Positions 34,025-43,009 of a stretch of DNA of 64,000 nt are shown in pieces. The notes below the pieces were generated by a model. That model was not told the origin of the DNA. It searched no databases and worked only from the letters and a program-made list of their open reading frames with translations. Origin of the DNA: Pseudomonadota bacterium (lineage in GTDB: Bacteria > Pseudomonadota > Gammaproteobacteria > QQUJ01); contig QQUJ01000005.1 in the NCBI GenBank assembly GCA_008501635.1, positions 1 through 64,000 of the forward strand. Reading direction: 5' to 3'. Numbering within the stretch: the first letter of the stretch is position 1; each line of letters opens with the position of its first letter. Made by a program: the position numbers and the translations under genes.

Positions 34025-36819
34025 TCCGGCGCAAGACGCTGGCCGCCCTCAGCATGTCATTGGCGATTGCCGCTTGCGGTACCACTTCCAAGATCCCCAC
34101 CCTGGCCGATCTGGCACAGCAGAAAGAGCCGGAGGTGGAGCCTGCCGCGGAGTTGCCTGCCAGCCGTGATCGCGCCATCGATGCCTACCGGTCGTTTCTC
34201 GCCGACGCACCACAGACCTCACCGTTGCGTGCCGAGGCGATGCGACGACTTGCCGATCTGCGTCAGGAGACGCTGGACGATAGTACTTCGGCAGCGGAGG
34301 TGGAAATCAGTAATCAGGCGCTGAACAGCGAGCGCCAGGCGATCATCACCCTCTACAGCGACCTGCTGCGCCGCTATCCGGATAACCCCCGGAATCCCGA
34401 AGCGATGTATCAGCTGGGACGCGCCCTGGAGGCGGCAGGAGAGCGCGAACGCGCCCTTGAAACTCTGACGCGCTACGCACGGATTTATCCAAACGGCAGC
34501 CGCTACGATGAAGTGCAGTTCCGTCGCGGTGAGATCCTCTACGCCGAGCAACGTTACGGCGAGGCGGAGAACGCCTATCGCGCGGTCGTCAAAGCCGGTC
34601 CCGACTCCGCCTTCTACGATCAGGCGCTCTACAAAGGCGGCTGGTCGCTATTCAAACAGCGCCGCTATGACTCGGCGCTGGATCTTTTTACCCTCGTCCT
34701 GGATCGACGGGTAACCAATGACGATATCGTGCTGGCGGAACTGAGCCGGGTGGAACGTGAGCGCGTGCTCGATACGCTGCGGGTCAGTTCGCTGAGTTTC
34801 AGTTATCAGGGGGGCACGTCGAGCATGGCCGATTACTTTGGCAGTCGCGGCCCACGGCCCTATGAGCATCTGGTGTATCGAACGCTGGGCGAACAGTATC
34901 TGGAGAAAGAGCGTTTTAGCGATGCGGCGGCGGCCTTCGAGGCCTTTGTCGACCGGCATCCGCTGCACCGCGAAGCGCCGCGAATCCAGCTGCAGGTGAT
35001 CGCGGCTTTCCGGGCGGCGGGATTTCCCAGCCGCGTGCTCGATGCCAAGCGCCAGTTCGTCGCGCGCTACGGTATGGATCAGCCCTACTGGAGCCGATTC
35101 ACTCGTGAGCAGGCACCGGATATTGTTGCCGAGGTGAAGGCGCAACTGGATGAGCTATCCCGGCACTATCACGCCGAAGCCCAGAGCACGAAAACAGCGG
35201 CTGCCTACCAGGAAGCGATACGCTGGTATCGCAAACGTCTGACCTACTTTCCGGGCGAGGCGGACAGCGGCAGCGCCAATTTCCTGCTGGCCGAGCTACT
35301 GTTTGAAACCCGTCAGTACGCAGATGCGGCGCAGGAGTATGAGCGCACCGCTTACGATTACCCCGCGCACGGCAAGGCAGCCGAGGCAGGCTACGCCGCG
35401 CTGCTGGCCCACGCTGCGCACGAACAGACACTCCCTGCCGCACAGCGACGGGTGTGGCAACGGCGTACGTTGGTCAGCAGCGAACGTTTCGTGGAGCGCT
35501 TCCCCGAACACCCGGAGAGTCCCAAGGTGCTCGCCAGGATGGCTGAACAGCTGTTCGCGGCGGGCGATGGAACGGCGGCCAGCCGGGCTGCCCAGCGCCT
35601 GGTGGAGCGCTACCCGCAGACCGAACCTTCGTTGCGCCGCAGCGCCTGGCTGGTCATCGCACACACGGCCTTCGATCGCACCGATTACGGGCAGGCCGAG
35701 ACCAGCTATCAGCAGGTGCTGCGCCTGACGGCCGTGCAGGCGAAGGATCGTTCCGAATTGATCGACCGGCTCGGCGCCACGGTCTACAAACAGGCCGAAC
35801 AGCTGCGTATGGCGGGTGATCTCGCGGGGGCGGCGACGGGATTTCTGCGTGTGGCGCAGGTGGCACCGACCAGTACGATACGGCCCACTGCCGAATACGA
35901 TGCCGCGGCCGCTTATCTGGAAGCCAGGCAGTGGGTTCCCGCCGCGCAGGTGCTCGAGGCGTTCCGCCGCAACTACCCGCAGCACCCGCTCCAGGCGCAG
36001 GTCAGCGAAAAGTTGGCGGTGGCCTATCTGGAGGCAGGCAATCGCGGCGCTGCGGCCGTGGAGTTCACGCGCATCGCCGGGGAGCACAAAGACAGCGGTG
36101 TGCGACGCGAGGCGGCGTGGCAAGCGGCCGAACTCTACGAGCAGGAAGGGGCGGTGGGTAAAGCACTCGCTGCCTGGGCGCGCTATGTGACCGATCACGC
36201 GCGTCCCGTTCCTGAAGCCATCGAGGCTCGCTACCGGCAACTGCAACTTCAGCACAAGCAGGGTGACCTGCAACAGGTGCGCGCGCTGCGCAATGCCATC
36301 ATCAGGGCGGATCGTGACGCCGGAAAAGAGCGCACCGATCGCACCCGCTTTCTTGCCGCTCATGCACGCCTCGCATTGGCACGGGACGAACAGGCGGTCT
36401 ACGCATCGCTGCGCCTCACCGAACCGCTCAAGCGCAGTCTGCAACGCAAACGCCAGGCCATGAAGGGGACGCTGGCGGCACTGACTGCCGCCGCGGAATA
36501 CAACGTCGCTGCGGTGACCACCGAAGCGACCTTTCGCAGCGGCGAAGTGTATCGCCAGTTCGCCAAGGCGCTGCTTGGTTCCGAACGTCCCGGGAAACTC
36601 AATGCCGAAGAGAAAGAAGAGTACGACCTGCTGCTGGAAGAGCAGGCCTTCCCGTTCGAGGAGAAAGCGATCGAGGTTCATGCCATCAACACTCGTCGCA
36701 CCCTGGATGGGGTCTACGACGAGTGGGTACGCAACAGTTACCGACGCCTGGCCGAATTGATGCCGGTTCGCTACAAAAAGGAGGAACGCAGTGTGCAAGC
36801 CTACGTGGCGCTGGATTGA
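34021..36819 (+). CDS. Large TPR lipoprotein
   Basis: GTG 34021 overlaps the upstream stop (GTGA) and gives 932 residues. The N terminus has a lipobox at LAIAAC (about residue 19). Almost the whole chain is composed of tetratricopeptide repeats of the YbgF/BamD-like kind, with phrases such as NPEAMYQLGRALEAAGE and YPNGSRYDEVQFRRGEI. The length and character resemble GltD (AgnA)-type envelope TPR proteins. It would be anchored to the outer membrane, facing the periplasm. The last 29 bases overlap the next TPR lipoprotein gene. Role inferred from context; TPR and lipobox are seen directly. Confidence 0.8.
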   Translation: MIRRKTLAALSMSLAIAACGTTSKIPTLADLAQQKEPEVEPAAELPASRDRAIDAYRSFLADAPQTSPLRAEAMRRLADLRQETLDDSTSAAEVEISNQALNSERQAIITLYSDLLRRYPDNPRNPEAMYQLGRALEAAGERERALETLTRYARIYPNGSRYDEVQFRRGEILYAEQRYGEAENAYRAVVKAGPDSAFYDQALYKGGWSLFKQRRYDSALDLFTLVLDRRVTNDDIVLAELSRVERERVLDTLRVSSLSFSYQGGTSSMADYFGSRGPRPYEHLVYRTLGEQYLEKERFSDAAAAFEAFVDRHPLHREAPRIQLQVIAAFRAAGFPSRVLDAKRQFVARYGMDQPYWSRFTREQAPDIVAEVKAQLDELSRHYHAEAQSTKTAAAYQEAIRWYRKRLTYFPGEADSGSANFLLAELLFETRQYADAAQEYERTAYDYPAHGKAAEAGYAALLAHAAHEQTLPAAQRRVWQRRTLVSSERFVERFPEHPESPKVLARMAEQLFAAGDGTAASRAAQRLVERYPQTEPSLRRSAWLVIAHTAFDRTDYGQAETSYQQVLRLTAVQAKDRSELIDRLGATVYKQAEQLRMAGDLAGAATGFLRVAQVAPTSTIRPTAEYDAAAAYLEARQWVPAAQVLEAFRRNYPQHPLQAQVSEKLAVAYLEAGNRGAAAVEFTRIAGEHKDSGVRREAAWQAAELYEQEGAVGKALAAWARYVTDHARPVPEAIEARYRQLQLQHKQGDLQQVRALRNAIIRADRDAGKERTDRTRFLAAHARLALARDEQAVYASLRLTEPLKRSLQRKRQAMKGTLAALTAAAEYNVAAVTTEATFRSGEVYRQFAKALLGSERPGKLNAEEKEEYDLLLEEQAFPFEEKAIEVHAINTRRTLDGVYDEWVRNSYRRLAELMPVRYKKEERSVQAYVALD

Positions 36820-37390
36820 ACTGGTTTTACTGAGCCTCACGCTGGTGGCGTGTGCAAGCGCGCCACCGGCCGGCGTCGATGAACCTCAATCAAAGGTGCG
36901 CCCGGCGGCGGAACCCGCGGTAATGATGGCCCATCGGTTGGCGTTAAGTGATCTGCAGGCCGGTCGCCTCGCTGAAGCGGAACGCGGCTTCCTGCAATTG
37001 ACCCAGCAACATCCCCTGCATCGCGGACCGTGGCTCAACCTCGGCATTGCGCTGACACGTCTGGGAAAAACAGAAGAGGCGGAACACCTGTTTCAACAAG
37101 TCGTTAACCGTTTTCCGGATTTCGCTGAAGCCCACCACGAGCTGGCGCTATTGCAACGCTCGTCGGGACGCTTCGCAGAGGCGCGCCAATCCTACGCTGC
37201 AGCTATTGCAGCGCGGCCCGATTTCGCGCTTGCCTACCGCAATTTAGGTCTGTTGTGTGACCTATATCTCCATGACACCAGTTGCGCTTTGTCAAACTAT
37301 CAGAAATTTCAGCAGTTGATATTGGTCAACGACAAAGAGGTCGAGCAATGGATCGCGGATCTGCAGCGTCGCGTTGCGGCGCAACAATGA
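36791..37390 (+). CDS. Small TPR lipoprotein (AglT/GltE-like position)
   Basis: A GTG at 36791, 6 bases after GGAGG, starts a 199-residue precursor with lipobox LTLVAC (about residue 21). Three TPR units fill residues 45-165 (GPWLNLGIALTRLGKTEEAE, then AEAHHELALLQ and ALAYRNLGLL). The size and lipobox are those of the AglT/GltE family of TPR lipoproteins in myxobacterial gliding clusters. It overlaps the large TPR gene by 29 bases and the next small gene by 4 bases. Confidence 0.78.
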   Translation: MCKPTWRWIELVLLSLTLVACASAPPAGVDEPQSKVRPAAEPAVMMAHRLALSDLQAGRLAEAERGFLQLTQQHPLHRGPWLNLGIALTRLGKTEEAEHLFQQVVNRFPDFAEAHHELALLQRSSGRFAEARQSYAAAIAARPDFALAYRNLGLLCDLYLHDTSCALSNYQKFQQLILVNDKEVEQWIADLQRRVAAQQ

Positions 37391-37659
37391 CCAGATGGCT
37401 GGCGCTTCCGCTACTGATCTGTTTCGGCACCCTCAATGCAGAGGAACCCGATCGCCGGCTGGGCATGAACATCATCGGCAACAACGAAACCCCGCGCACA
37501 CTGATTATCGTGCCATGGAAGTCCGCCCAGCCGGGTGATCTGACCTTGCGTCCTCTCAATAGTTTGGTGGAGGCGGGCATCGGGCCGCTGGACCCCGACG
37601 TGGTGCGGCGTGAACTGCGTTTGCGGGCTGCGACGCAGGCGCGGGAACAGCGACCCTGA
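37387..37659 (+). CDS. Small exported protein of unknown function
   Basis: ATG 37387 overlaps the preceding stop (ATGA), giving 90 residues. A signal peptide ends near LNA (residue 18); the mature part has NETPRTLIIVPWKS and a proline-containing middle (GIGPLDPDVV) and no cysteine. I do not recognise a family. Coupling to the TPR lipoprotein implies a part in the same complex. A longer frame from 37282 would overlap the TPR gene by over 100 bases without need. Confidence 0.6.
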   Translation: MTRWLALPLLICFGTLNAEEPDRRLGMNIIGNNETPRTLIIVPWKSAQPGDLTLRPLNSLVEAGIGPLDPDVVRRELRLRAATQAREQRP

Positions 37660-37913
37660 GGGCTTTGTAATGAGCTTGGATAAATCGGGTTGGGAGTTGC
37701 GCCAGGACGCCAGGACGCAGAGTGTGCCCAGGCGATCTCATGAACGGCAGGATGCAGGGCGGAGCGGGTCGTGGGCAGCATGGTGAACAGGCTCACACTC
37801 GCTGGAATGAGGTTCTTCGATGGCAGTTTCCTTTGCGCTCCTTTGCGTCTTCGCGTCCTGGCGCGAGGCACCATTTCTTTAACAGACAACGGTTACACAG
37901 TGAGGGCACGGCA
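37660..37913. repeat. Intergenic inverted-repeat segment within the envelope operon
   Basis: This 254-base gap interrupts an otherwise tightly packed operon. It carries near-complementary segments, GCGCCAGGACGCCAGGACGC around 37697-37716 and TTTGCGTCTTCGCGTCCTGG around 37841-37863, which could form a long stem. The T/G-rich GCGTCTTCGCG motif recurs in many gammaproteobacterial intergenic regions. It may mark an inserted REP-like unit and could lower expression of the motor genes relative to the TPR genes. Confidence 0.6.
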
Positions 37914-38558
37914 ATGACGATCTACAACAACATTGTTTCCTTTTTCCAGTCTGGCGGCACCTTCATGTATCCGATCGTGGTGGTACTGGCACTGGGTATG
38001 GCCATTGCGGTCGAGCGCTATCTCTTTCTCTCGTACGCCGCGCTGAGAAACCGCAAGGCGTGGAATGACCTGATGCCACTGCTGAGTTCGGGAAAGTTCC
38101 GAGAAGCCCAGGGGATTATCGAGCAATCGGGGGCCGCTATCAGCAAGATACTCAGCTACGGGCTGGCGAGTCTGATAAAAGCGCGCCGCCGCGATGATGT
38201 GCAGATGGCGATGGAAGAGGGACTGATGGAGGTGATTCCACGGATGGAGAAACGCACCCACTATCTTGCAACGCTGGCCAACATCGCCACCTTGCTCGGT
38301 TTGTTGGGCACCATCATCGGTCTCATCCAGGCCTTTACCGCGGTGGCCAACGCCAATCCGGCGGAGAAGGCGGATATGCTCTCGGCGAGTATCTCGGTGG
38401 CGATGAACACCACCGCCTTCGGTTTGATGGTCGGTATTCCGCTGCTCCTGGTGCATGCCGTGCTGCAAACCAAGAGCACGCAGTTGATCGACAACATGGA
38501 GATGGCCACGGTAAAGGTGGTCAATCTCATCGGTGACCGTTCGCAGGCGAGTGCGTAA
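37914..38558 (+). CDS. MotA/TolQ/ExbB-family proton channel subunit
   Basis: From ATG 37914 the product is 214 residues with three membrane segments (about residues 15-37, 118-142 and 158-182). The TolQ-type core is clear: a cytoplasmic helical domain between the first two segments, then LATLANIATLLGLLGTIIGLI and MNTTAFGLMVGIPLLL. TolQ/ExbB/AglR proteins form pentameric proton channels that power TonB- or Tol-like rods through the periplasm. No tolA, tolB or pal is nearby, and two TolR-like genes follow, as with AglR-AglQ-AglS in Myxococcus. A longer frame starting at 37722 has no signal or membrane content upstream. Confidence 0.9.
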   Translation: MTIYNNIVSFFQSGGTFMYPIVVVLALGMAIAVERYLFLSYAALRNRKAWNDLMPLLSSGKFREAQGIIEQSGAAISKILSYGLASLIKARRRDDVQMAMEEGLMEVIPRMEKRTHYLATLANIATLLGLLGTIIGLIQAFTAVANANPAEKADMLSASISVAMNTTAFGLMVGIPLLLVHAVLQTKSTQLIDNMEMATVKVVNLIGDRSQASA

Positions 38559-39070
38559 TGCGCAGCTACCGGCGCATGCGCAACCGTGCCGAGGTCACGA
38601 CCGACCTCAATGTCACGGCGTTCATGAACCTGATGGTCGTGCTGGTGCCCTTTTTGCTCATCATGGCGGTGTTCTCGCGTATCACCATCCACGAGCTCAA
38701 TCTCCCTGGCGCCGGAGGCGAGGAGCAGGCGGAAAAGCCACGGTTGCAGCTGGAGGTCATCGTGCGCGCCGATCGCCTCATCCTCGGCGATCGAGCCAGC
38801 GGTGAACTGGTGACCTTGTCAAGAAAAGAGGAGGGACATGATTTGAAACAGCTCTCCGAATGGCTGCAACGCGTCAAGGTGAAATTTCCCGATGAAGTGG
38901 GCGCCAGCATCCTGGCCGAGCCTGCGATTCAGTACGACGACCTGATACAGGTGATGGACACCGTGCGTGCCTACGAAGTGCAGGAGAATGGCGAACGCAT
39001 CAAAGCGGAACTCTTCCCTGAGATCGCCCTGGGCGATGCGCCCATCGTAGCGAAGAAAAAAGGGAGTTAG
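38558..39070 (+). CDS. ExbD/TolR-family motor subunit 1
   Basis: ATG 38558 shares its A with the last base of the upstream TAA. The 170-residue product has one N-terminal membrane helix (LMVVLVPFLLIMAVFS, about residues 27-42). The aspartate usually found in this helix appears just before it, in VTTDLNVTAFMNLMVV (D18). The periplasmic part carries a VIVRADRLILGDRAS strand and ends basic. ExbD/TolR proteins form the dimeric stator-rotor peptide inside the TolQ pentamer. The shifted aspartate relative to canonical LxVxAFMDIxL is worth noting: here N23 stands at the usual D position, so proton coupling may rest on the second copy. Confidence 0.85.
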   Translation: MRSYRRMRNRAEVTTDLNVTAFMNLMVVLVPFLLIMAVFSRITIHELNLPGAGGEEQAEKPRLQLEVIVRADRLILGDRASGELVTLSRKEEGHDLKQLSEWLQRVKVKFPDEVGASILAEPAIQYDDLIQVMDTVRAYEVQENGERIKAELFPEIALGDAPIVAKKKGS

Positions 39071-39072
39071 GC

Positions 39073-39585
39073 GTGGCGATGAAACTGTCACGACGCGCGC
39101 AGCGCATGCAACGCCACCACCGGCGCCGCAAGTTCGGCGGTGGATTGAATCTCGTGGCGCTGATGGACATTTTCACCATCCTGGTCTTTTTCCTGCTGGT
39201 CAACTCGTCCGATGTGCAGGAGATGCCCGGCAGTCGCGCGGTGAAACTGCCGGAGTCCGATATCGAGGCCAAGGTACGTCAGACGATCACCGTGCTGGTC
39301 ACCAGGGAGGAAATTCTGGTGCAAGGCGAATCCGTACTTCCTATCAGCGCTGCCGTGGGCTCCAAAGAGACCATCCTGGTTGCGCTGCGCGAAGCTCTGG
39401 AACGCCACGCCCGCAACCGGTTGGTACAGATCGAAGATGGAGCGGCGGACAAGGGTGAGATCACGATACTTGGCGACCGGACGACCTCTTTCGAGGTACT
39501 GAAAAAGGTGATGGCGACCTGTACCGAAGCGGGTTATGGCACTGTCTCTCTCGCCGTACAGCAGCGCGGCGTAAAGGAGAGCTGA
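39073..39585 (+). CDS. ExbD/TolR-family motor subunit 2
   Basis: GTG 39073, 7 bases after AGGGAG, yields 170 residues. The N-terminal basic region precedes the canonical GLNLVALMDIFTILVFFLLV helix with the proton-carrying aspartate in place. A periplasmic alpha/beta domain follows (ITVLVTREEILVQGESV, then TTSFEVLKKVMATC). Two different TolR-like subunits beside one TolQ-like subunit is the AglQ/AglS arrangement. This copy keeps the catalytic aspartate that copy 1 appears to lack at this place. Confidence 0.88.
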   Translation: MAMKLSRRAQRMQRHHRRRKFGGGLNLVALMDIFTILVFFLLVNSSDVQEMPGSRAVKLPESDIEAKVRQTITVLVTREEILVQGESVLPISAAVGSKETILVALREALERHARNRLVQIEDGAADKGEITILGDRTTSFEVLKKVMATCTEAGYGTVSLAVQQRGVKES

Positions 39586-39586
39586 G

Positions 39587-40528
39587 GTGAGCGCCTACGC
39601 TCTGGAAATCGCGTGGAATGGCGGCAGCCTCGACGATCGTCGTTTCAAGCGTATTTTGCTGGTTACCGCTGCGGTATTTCTGATGATGTCGGTCGTCACG
39701 TCGATGTTGCCGGTGTTCAAGATTGATCGCCCGATTATGGATGAAGTGCCCAAACGCATCGCGCGCCTGGTGTTGGAGAAACGTCGACCGGCTCCGCCGC
39801 CACCACCACCGCCCAAGATCGAAGAGCAGCGTCCGGAACCCAAGCCGGTCGAGCAGAAGAAGCCGGAACCCAAACCCGAGCCGAAACCCAAACCCGAGCC
39901 GAAGAAGGAGGCAAAGCCTGAACCTTCGGCACGCGAACGCGCATCGCGCGCGGGGATTATGGCGTTTCAGGATACCCTGGCGGAGTTGCGGCAGGATCCC
40001 TCTGTCGCAAAACTCGAGGCTGGGCAGCGGTTGAGTTCGGCGGGTCAAACGGCACGCAAGACGGAACGCTCGCTCGTTACTTCCAAAGTCGCAACGGGCA
40101 GCGGAGGTATAAATACCGCCGCGCTCAGCCGCGACACCGGCAGCACTCGGCTCGCTGCGCGCAGTATCGAGCAGGTGAAAAGCCCGGTTAAAGCGGAATC
40201 GGCAGGGGATGCGCGCTCCGCTGCCAAGAACAAACTGGCTGGCCGTACCGACGAGGAGATCCAGCTGATCTTCGATCGTAACAAGACGGCTATCTACAAC
40301 CTTTACAATCGCGCTTTACGAACCAACCCCTCATTGCAAGGCAAGGTGGTGGTAAAACTCACCATTGCGCCGAATGGACAGGTGACCGATATCAGAGTGG
40401 TCAGCAGCGAACTGGACGACAATGATCTGGAACGCAAACTGACGCTACGTATCAAGCGGTTTGATTTTGGCGCCAAGGCGGTAGCCGGAACCACGATCAG
40501 CTATACGATGGACTTTTTCCCCTCCTGA
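39587..40528 (+). CDS. TonB-like protein with AgmX/PglI C-terminal domain
   Basis: GTG 39587 follows AAAGGAG. The 313-residue protein has a short cytoplasmic start, one membrane helix (about residues 24-46), a long Pro/Glu/Lys-rich periplasmic rod (about residues 62-112 with repeated PEPKP) and a C-terminal domain beginning DEEIQLIFDRNKTAIYNLY and containing GKVVVKLTIAPNGQVTDIRVV. This C-terminal domain is shared with AgmX and PglI of Myxococcus and with TonB-type energy transducers. It should transmit motor movement to outer-membrane or TPR lipoprotein partners. It is the last gene of the envelope operon. Confidence 0.87.
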   Translation: MSAYALEIAWNGGSLDDRRFKRILLVTAAVFLMMSVVTSMLPVFKIDRPIMDEVPKRIARLVLEKRRPAPPPPPPPKIEEQRPEPKPVEQKKPEPKPEPKPKPEPKKEAKPEPSARERASRAGIMAFQDTLAELRQDPSVAKLEAGQRLSSAGQTARKTERSLVTSKVATGSGGINTAALSRDTGSTRLAARSIEQVKSPVKAESAGDARSAAKNKLAGRTDEEIQLIFDRNKTAIYNLYNRALRTNPSLQGKVVVKLTIAPNGQVTDIRVVSSELDDNDLERKLTLRIKRFDFGAKAVAGTTISYTMDFFPS

Positions 40529-40763
40529 CGATCAAAACAAAGCGCAGCCGCGTTCAGGACGGCTACAGATCGATAATTTACCTTACGTAAAAAAAGGCTG
40601 TTCAATCCCCCTTCAGATCACCGCAGCCTGCGCTGTCCGCAGCGTTGCAGATCCCTGCCGGAGCAATCCGGATTTGTGGGCCTGGTGCTGAAAACCACGA
40701 ATAACAGAGTGTTGCAGTGGGTTTGATGAAATCGCTGCAAACGGCGCGTGACTTCTTCCCGAA

Positions 40764-40779
40764 TTTATCAAATGGTCAA
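40764..40779. promoter_or_regulatory. Candidate XylR/DmpR-type upstream activating site
   Basis: TTTATCAAATGGTCAA matches 13 of 16 positions of the palindrome TTGATCAATTGATCAA, recalled as the XylR/DmpR binding consensus. Its centre lies about 190 bases upstream of the expected start from the -24/-12 promoter, close to the usual enhancer distance. A weaker TTGATGAAATCG at 40723-40734, about 40 bases further upstream, could be a second, degenerate half-site. Confidence 0.6.
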
Positions 40780-40937
40780 TTGAGAGGGCTGGGGCCGCGG
40801 CAGCGGATACACCTCGCATGCCCCTCGGGAGATGATCCAGATGTGCGCTTGCGGGTCGATTTAGTGACGGGCAATCAGGGTGTTACAAGACCTCTCCCGC
40901 TTAAACCGGATCAGACAATAGCGCTGAGATTGCACGC

Positions 40938-40953
40938 TGGCATGCTCCTTGCC
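40938..40953 (+). promoter_or_regulatory. Sigma-54 promoter of the phenol operon
   Basis: TGGCATGCTCCTTGCC has the -24 GG (40939-40940) and -12 GC (40951-40952) exactly 10 bases apart and matches TGGCA(C)-N5-TTGC at all but one core position. The start should lie near 40964, giving a leader of about 100 bases before ppsA. A sigma-54-dependent activator is encoded at the other end of the locus. Confidence 0.88.
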
Positions 40954-41067
40954 TTCAATGACCGTACAGGCGTTTTGTAAAGTCGCTCGCTAGTAGCGGT
41001 TTGCCCTCGTCTGACAACTACATAACCAGCGTGTCTGAAAGCACGCGATTACTGGAGGAGGAGCTGT

Positions 41068-42906
41068 ATGGCAAAGGTACAATTTCCCAATCCTCACGAC
41101 GTTGAAACGATTCCGGGGACCGAGGGATGGGAGCGCATGTATCCCTATCAGTATCCGTTCGTTACCGATGATCCGGAACGCAAGGCGTACGAGGAGAACG
41201 CATTCTGGTTCTACGACGGGCTTCACTATCCGGAACCGCTCTATCCCTTCGATACGATCTGGGACGAGGCCTGGTTTCTGGCGCTGTCGCAGTACAACAC
41301 GCGTATCTTCTCTGTTCCGCCGGTGTTCGGTGTCGATCACCGCATGATCAACGGCTATCTGTACATAACGCCTGTGCCGGTCAAAGACCCGGAGGTCATA
41401 CAGTCTCGCATTGCGCATTTCATGGAGCGCGCCGGTTACTACTACGAGAACTGGAATGCGCTGGAGGCGAAGTGGGAACAGAAGATGAAGCAGACCATTG
41501 CGGATCTCGAAGCTTTGGAGATCCCCAAGCTGCCGGAAATGGAAGATTTGAGCGTCGTCAAGGAAGGCCTCGGCGAATCGACCGGGTACAAGCTGCTGAA
41601 GGCGTATGACAACGTCATCGATCTCGGTATCCGGTGCTGGCAGTACCACTTTGAGTTCCTCAACCTCGGGTACGCGGCCTACGTCACCTTCCTCGACTTC
41701 TGTCAGAAGATCTTCCCCGATATCCCGCCACAGCGCGTAACGCAGATGATCTCGGGTATCGACGTGATCATGTACCAGCCTGATGAGGAGCTGAAAAACC
41801 TCGCCCGACGCGCCGTTGATCTGGGCGTGGACGCCGAGGTGCGCAAGGGTACCGACTATGAAGCCCTGAAAGCCTCGTTGGGCGGCAGCGATGCCGGGAA
41901 ACAGTGGTTGGCTGCCTTTGAAAAGGCCCGTTATCCGTGGTTCAACGTATCGACCGGTACCGGCTGGTATCACCACGATCGTTCCTGGAACGATGACCTG
42001 TCTGTTCCGTTGTCTTCGATCGGTATCTACATCGATAAGCTGCATGAAGGCAATTCGCTGGAGCGGCCGATGGAGGCCGTGCAGCAGGAGCGTGATCGCA
42101 TCACGGCGGAGTATCGCAACCTGATCAGCACCGACGAGGATCGCGCAACGTTCGATCAGTTGCTCGGTACCGCCAAGACGGTGTTCCCCTATGTCGAAAA
42201 CCATCTCTTCTACGTCGAGCACTGGTTCCATTCGGTTTTCTGGAACAAGATTCGTGAAGTTGCAGAGATCGTCAAAGAGTTCGGGATCATCGAGGATGTC
42301 GAGGACATCTGGTACCTGAAGCGTGGCGAGATTCGCGATGTGTTGTGGGATGTGGTGACCGCATGGGCGACCAATGTCAAACCGCGCGGCACCTACACCT
42401 GGCCCAAGGAGATCGACTGGCGCCGTGGTGTGATGAAGAAGTTCCAGGAATGGAGTCCGCCTCCGGCCGTCGGACCGGCGCCCGATGTGATACAGGAGCC
42501 GTTCACGGTCGTGCTGTGGGGTGTTACCAACGAGTCGCTCAAGTCGTGGTCCGATATTCAGAATGTAGCCAACCTCGATGACATCGATTCGTTCAAGGGC
42601 TTCCCCGGCAGTCCCGGCAGCGTCGAAGGCAAGGCGCGTGTTTGCCGGACGGTTGCAGATATCGGTCAGCTCGAGGAGGGAGAGATTCTGGTTGCTCCAA
42701 CGACCTCACCGTCCTGGGCCCCGGTTTTCATCAAGATCAAGGCCTGTGTAACCGACGTGGGCGGTGTTATGAGCCATGCCGCTATCGTCTGTCGCGAGTA
42801 CGGGATGCCGGCGATTGTCGGCACCGGTCACGCCACCAAGATCATCAAGACTGGACAGATGCTCAAAGTGAACGGGACGACCGGCGAAGTGACGATCGTA
42901 AAGTAG
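41068..42906 (+). CDS. ppsA: Phenylphosphate synthase subunit PpsA
   Basis: The 612-residue protein corresponds in size and content to PpsA (70 kDa) of Thauera aromatica. The C-terminal 90 residues are the swivelling phosphohistidine domain of PEP-utilising enzymes, with the catalytic H570 in GGVMSHAAIVCRE and the GTTGEVTIV end. The N-terminal 500 residues are the phenol-accepting, PEP-synthase-unrelated part. With PpsB it converts phenol and ATP to phenylphosphate, AMP and phosphate, transferring the beta-phosphoryl group through the histidine. GGAGGAGG precedes ATG 41068. First gene after the sigma-54 promoter. Confidence 0.93.
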   Translation: MAKVQFPNPHDVETIPGTEGWERMYPYQYPFVTDDPERKAYEENAFWFYDGLHYPEPLYPFDTIWDEAWFLALSQYNTRIFSVPPVFGVDHRMINGYLYITPVPVKDPEVIQSRIAHFMERAGYYYENWNALEAKWEQKMKQTIADLEALEIPKLPEMEDLSVVKEGLGESTGYKLLKAYDNVIDLGIRCWQYHFEFLNLGYAAYVTFLDFCQKIFPDIPPQRVTQMISGIDVIMYQPDEELKNLARRAVDLGVDAEVRKGTDYEALKASLGGSDAGKQWLAAFEKARYPWFNVSTGTGWYHHDRSWNDDLSVPLSSIGIYIDKLHEGNSLERPMEAVQQERDRITAEYRNLISTDEDRATFDQLLGTAKTVFPYVENHLFYVEHWFHSVFWNKIREVAEIVKEFGIIEDVEDIWYLKRGEIRDVLWDVVTAWATNVKPRGTYTWPKEIDWRRGVMKKFQEWSPPPAVGPAPDVIQEPFTVVLWGVTNESLKSWSDIQNVANLDDIDSFKGFPGSPGSVEGKARVCRTVADIGQLEEGEILVAPTTSPSWAPVFIKIKACVTDVGGVMSHAAIVCREYGMPAIVGTGHATKIIKTGQMLKVNGTTGEVTIVK

Positions 42907-43009
42907 TGCAAGATACCCTGATACTTGCAGGTTCTTGATGTTCTCCAGTTAGGCAGGTGTTCGGCTGGCTTCGGCCAGCCGGGCTCCGGCCGCCTAGAGG
43001 AAAAGGGTT

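Larger units (their letters stand above)
40529..41067. other. Regulatory region of the phenol operon
   Basis: No gene is supported. An 87-codon frame at 40717-40980 covers the enhancer and promoter and ends before the ribosome site, so it is probably fortuitous. A short imperfect palindrome TTTACCTTACGTAAA is at about 40577-40591. The sigma-54 promoter and the upstream activator site are listed separately. Confidence 0.6.

Noticed and set aside
37914-40528. Tol-Pal system
   Set aside because: A TolQ/TolR-like pair is present but there is no TolB, Pal or YbgC, there are two TolR-like genes, and the TonB-like protein has the AgmX/PglI domain.
40717-40980. 87-codon gene before ppsA
   Set aside because: It spans the enhancer site and the sigma-54 promoter, has no ribosome site and no recognised domain.
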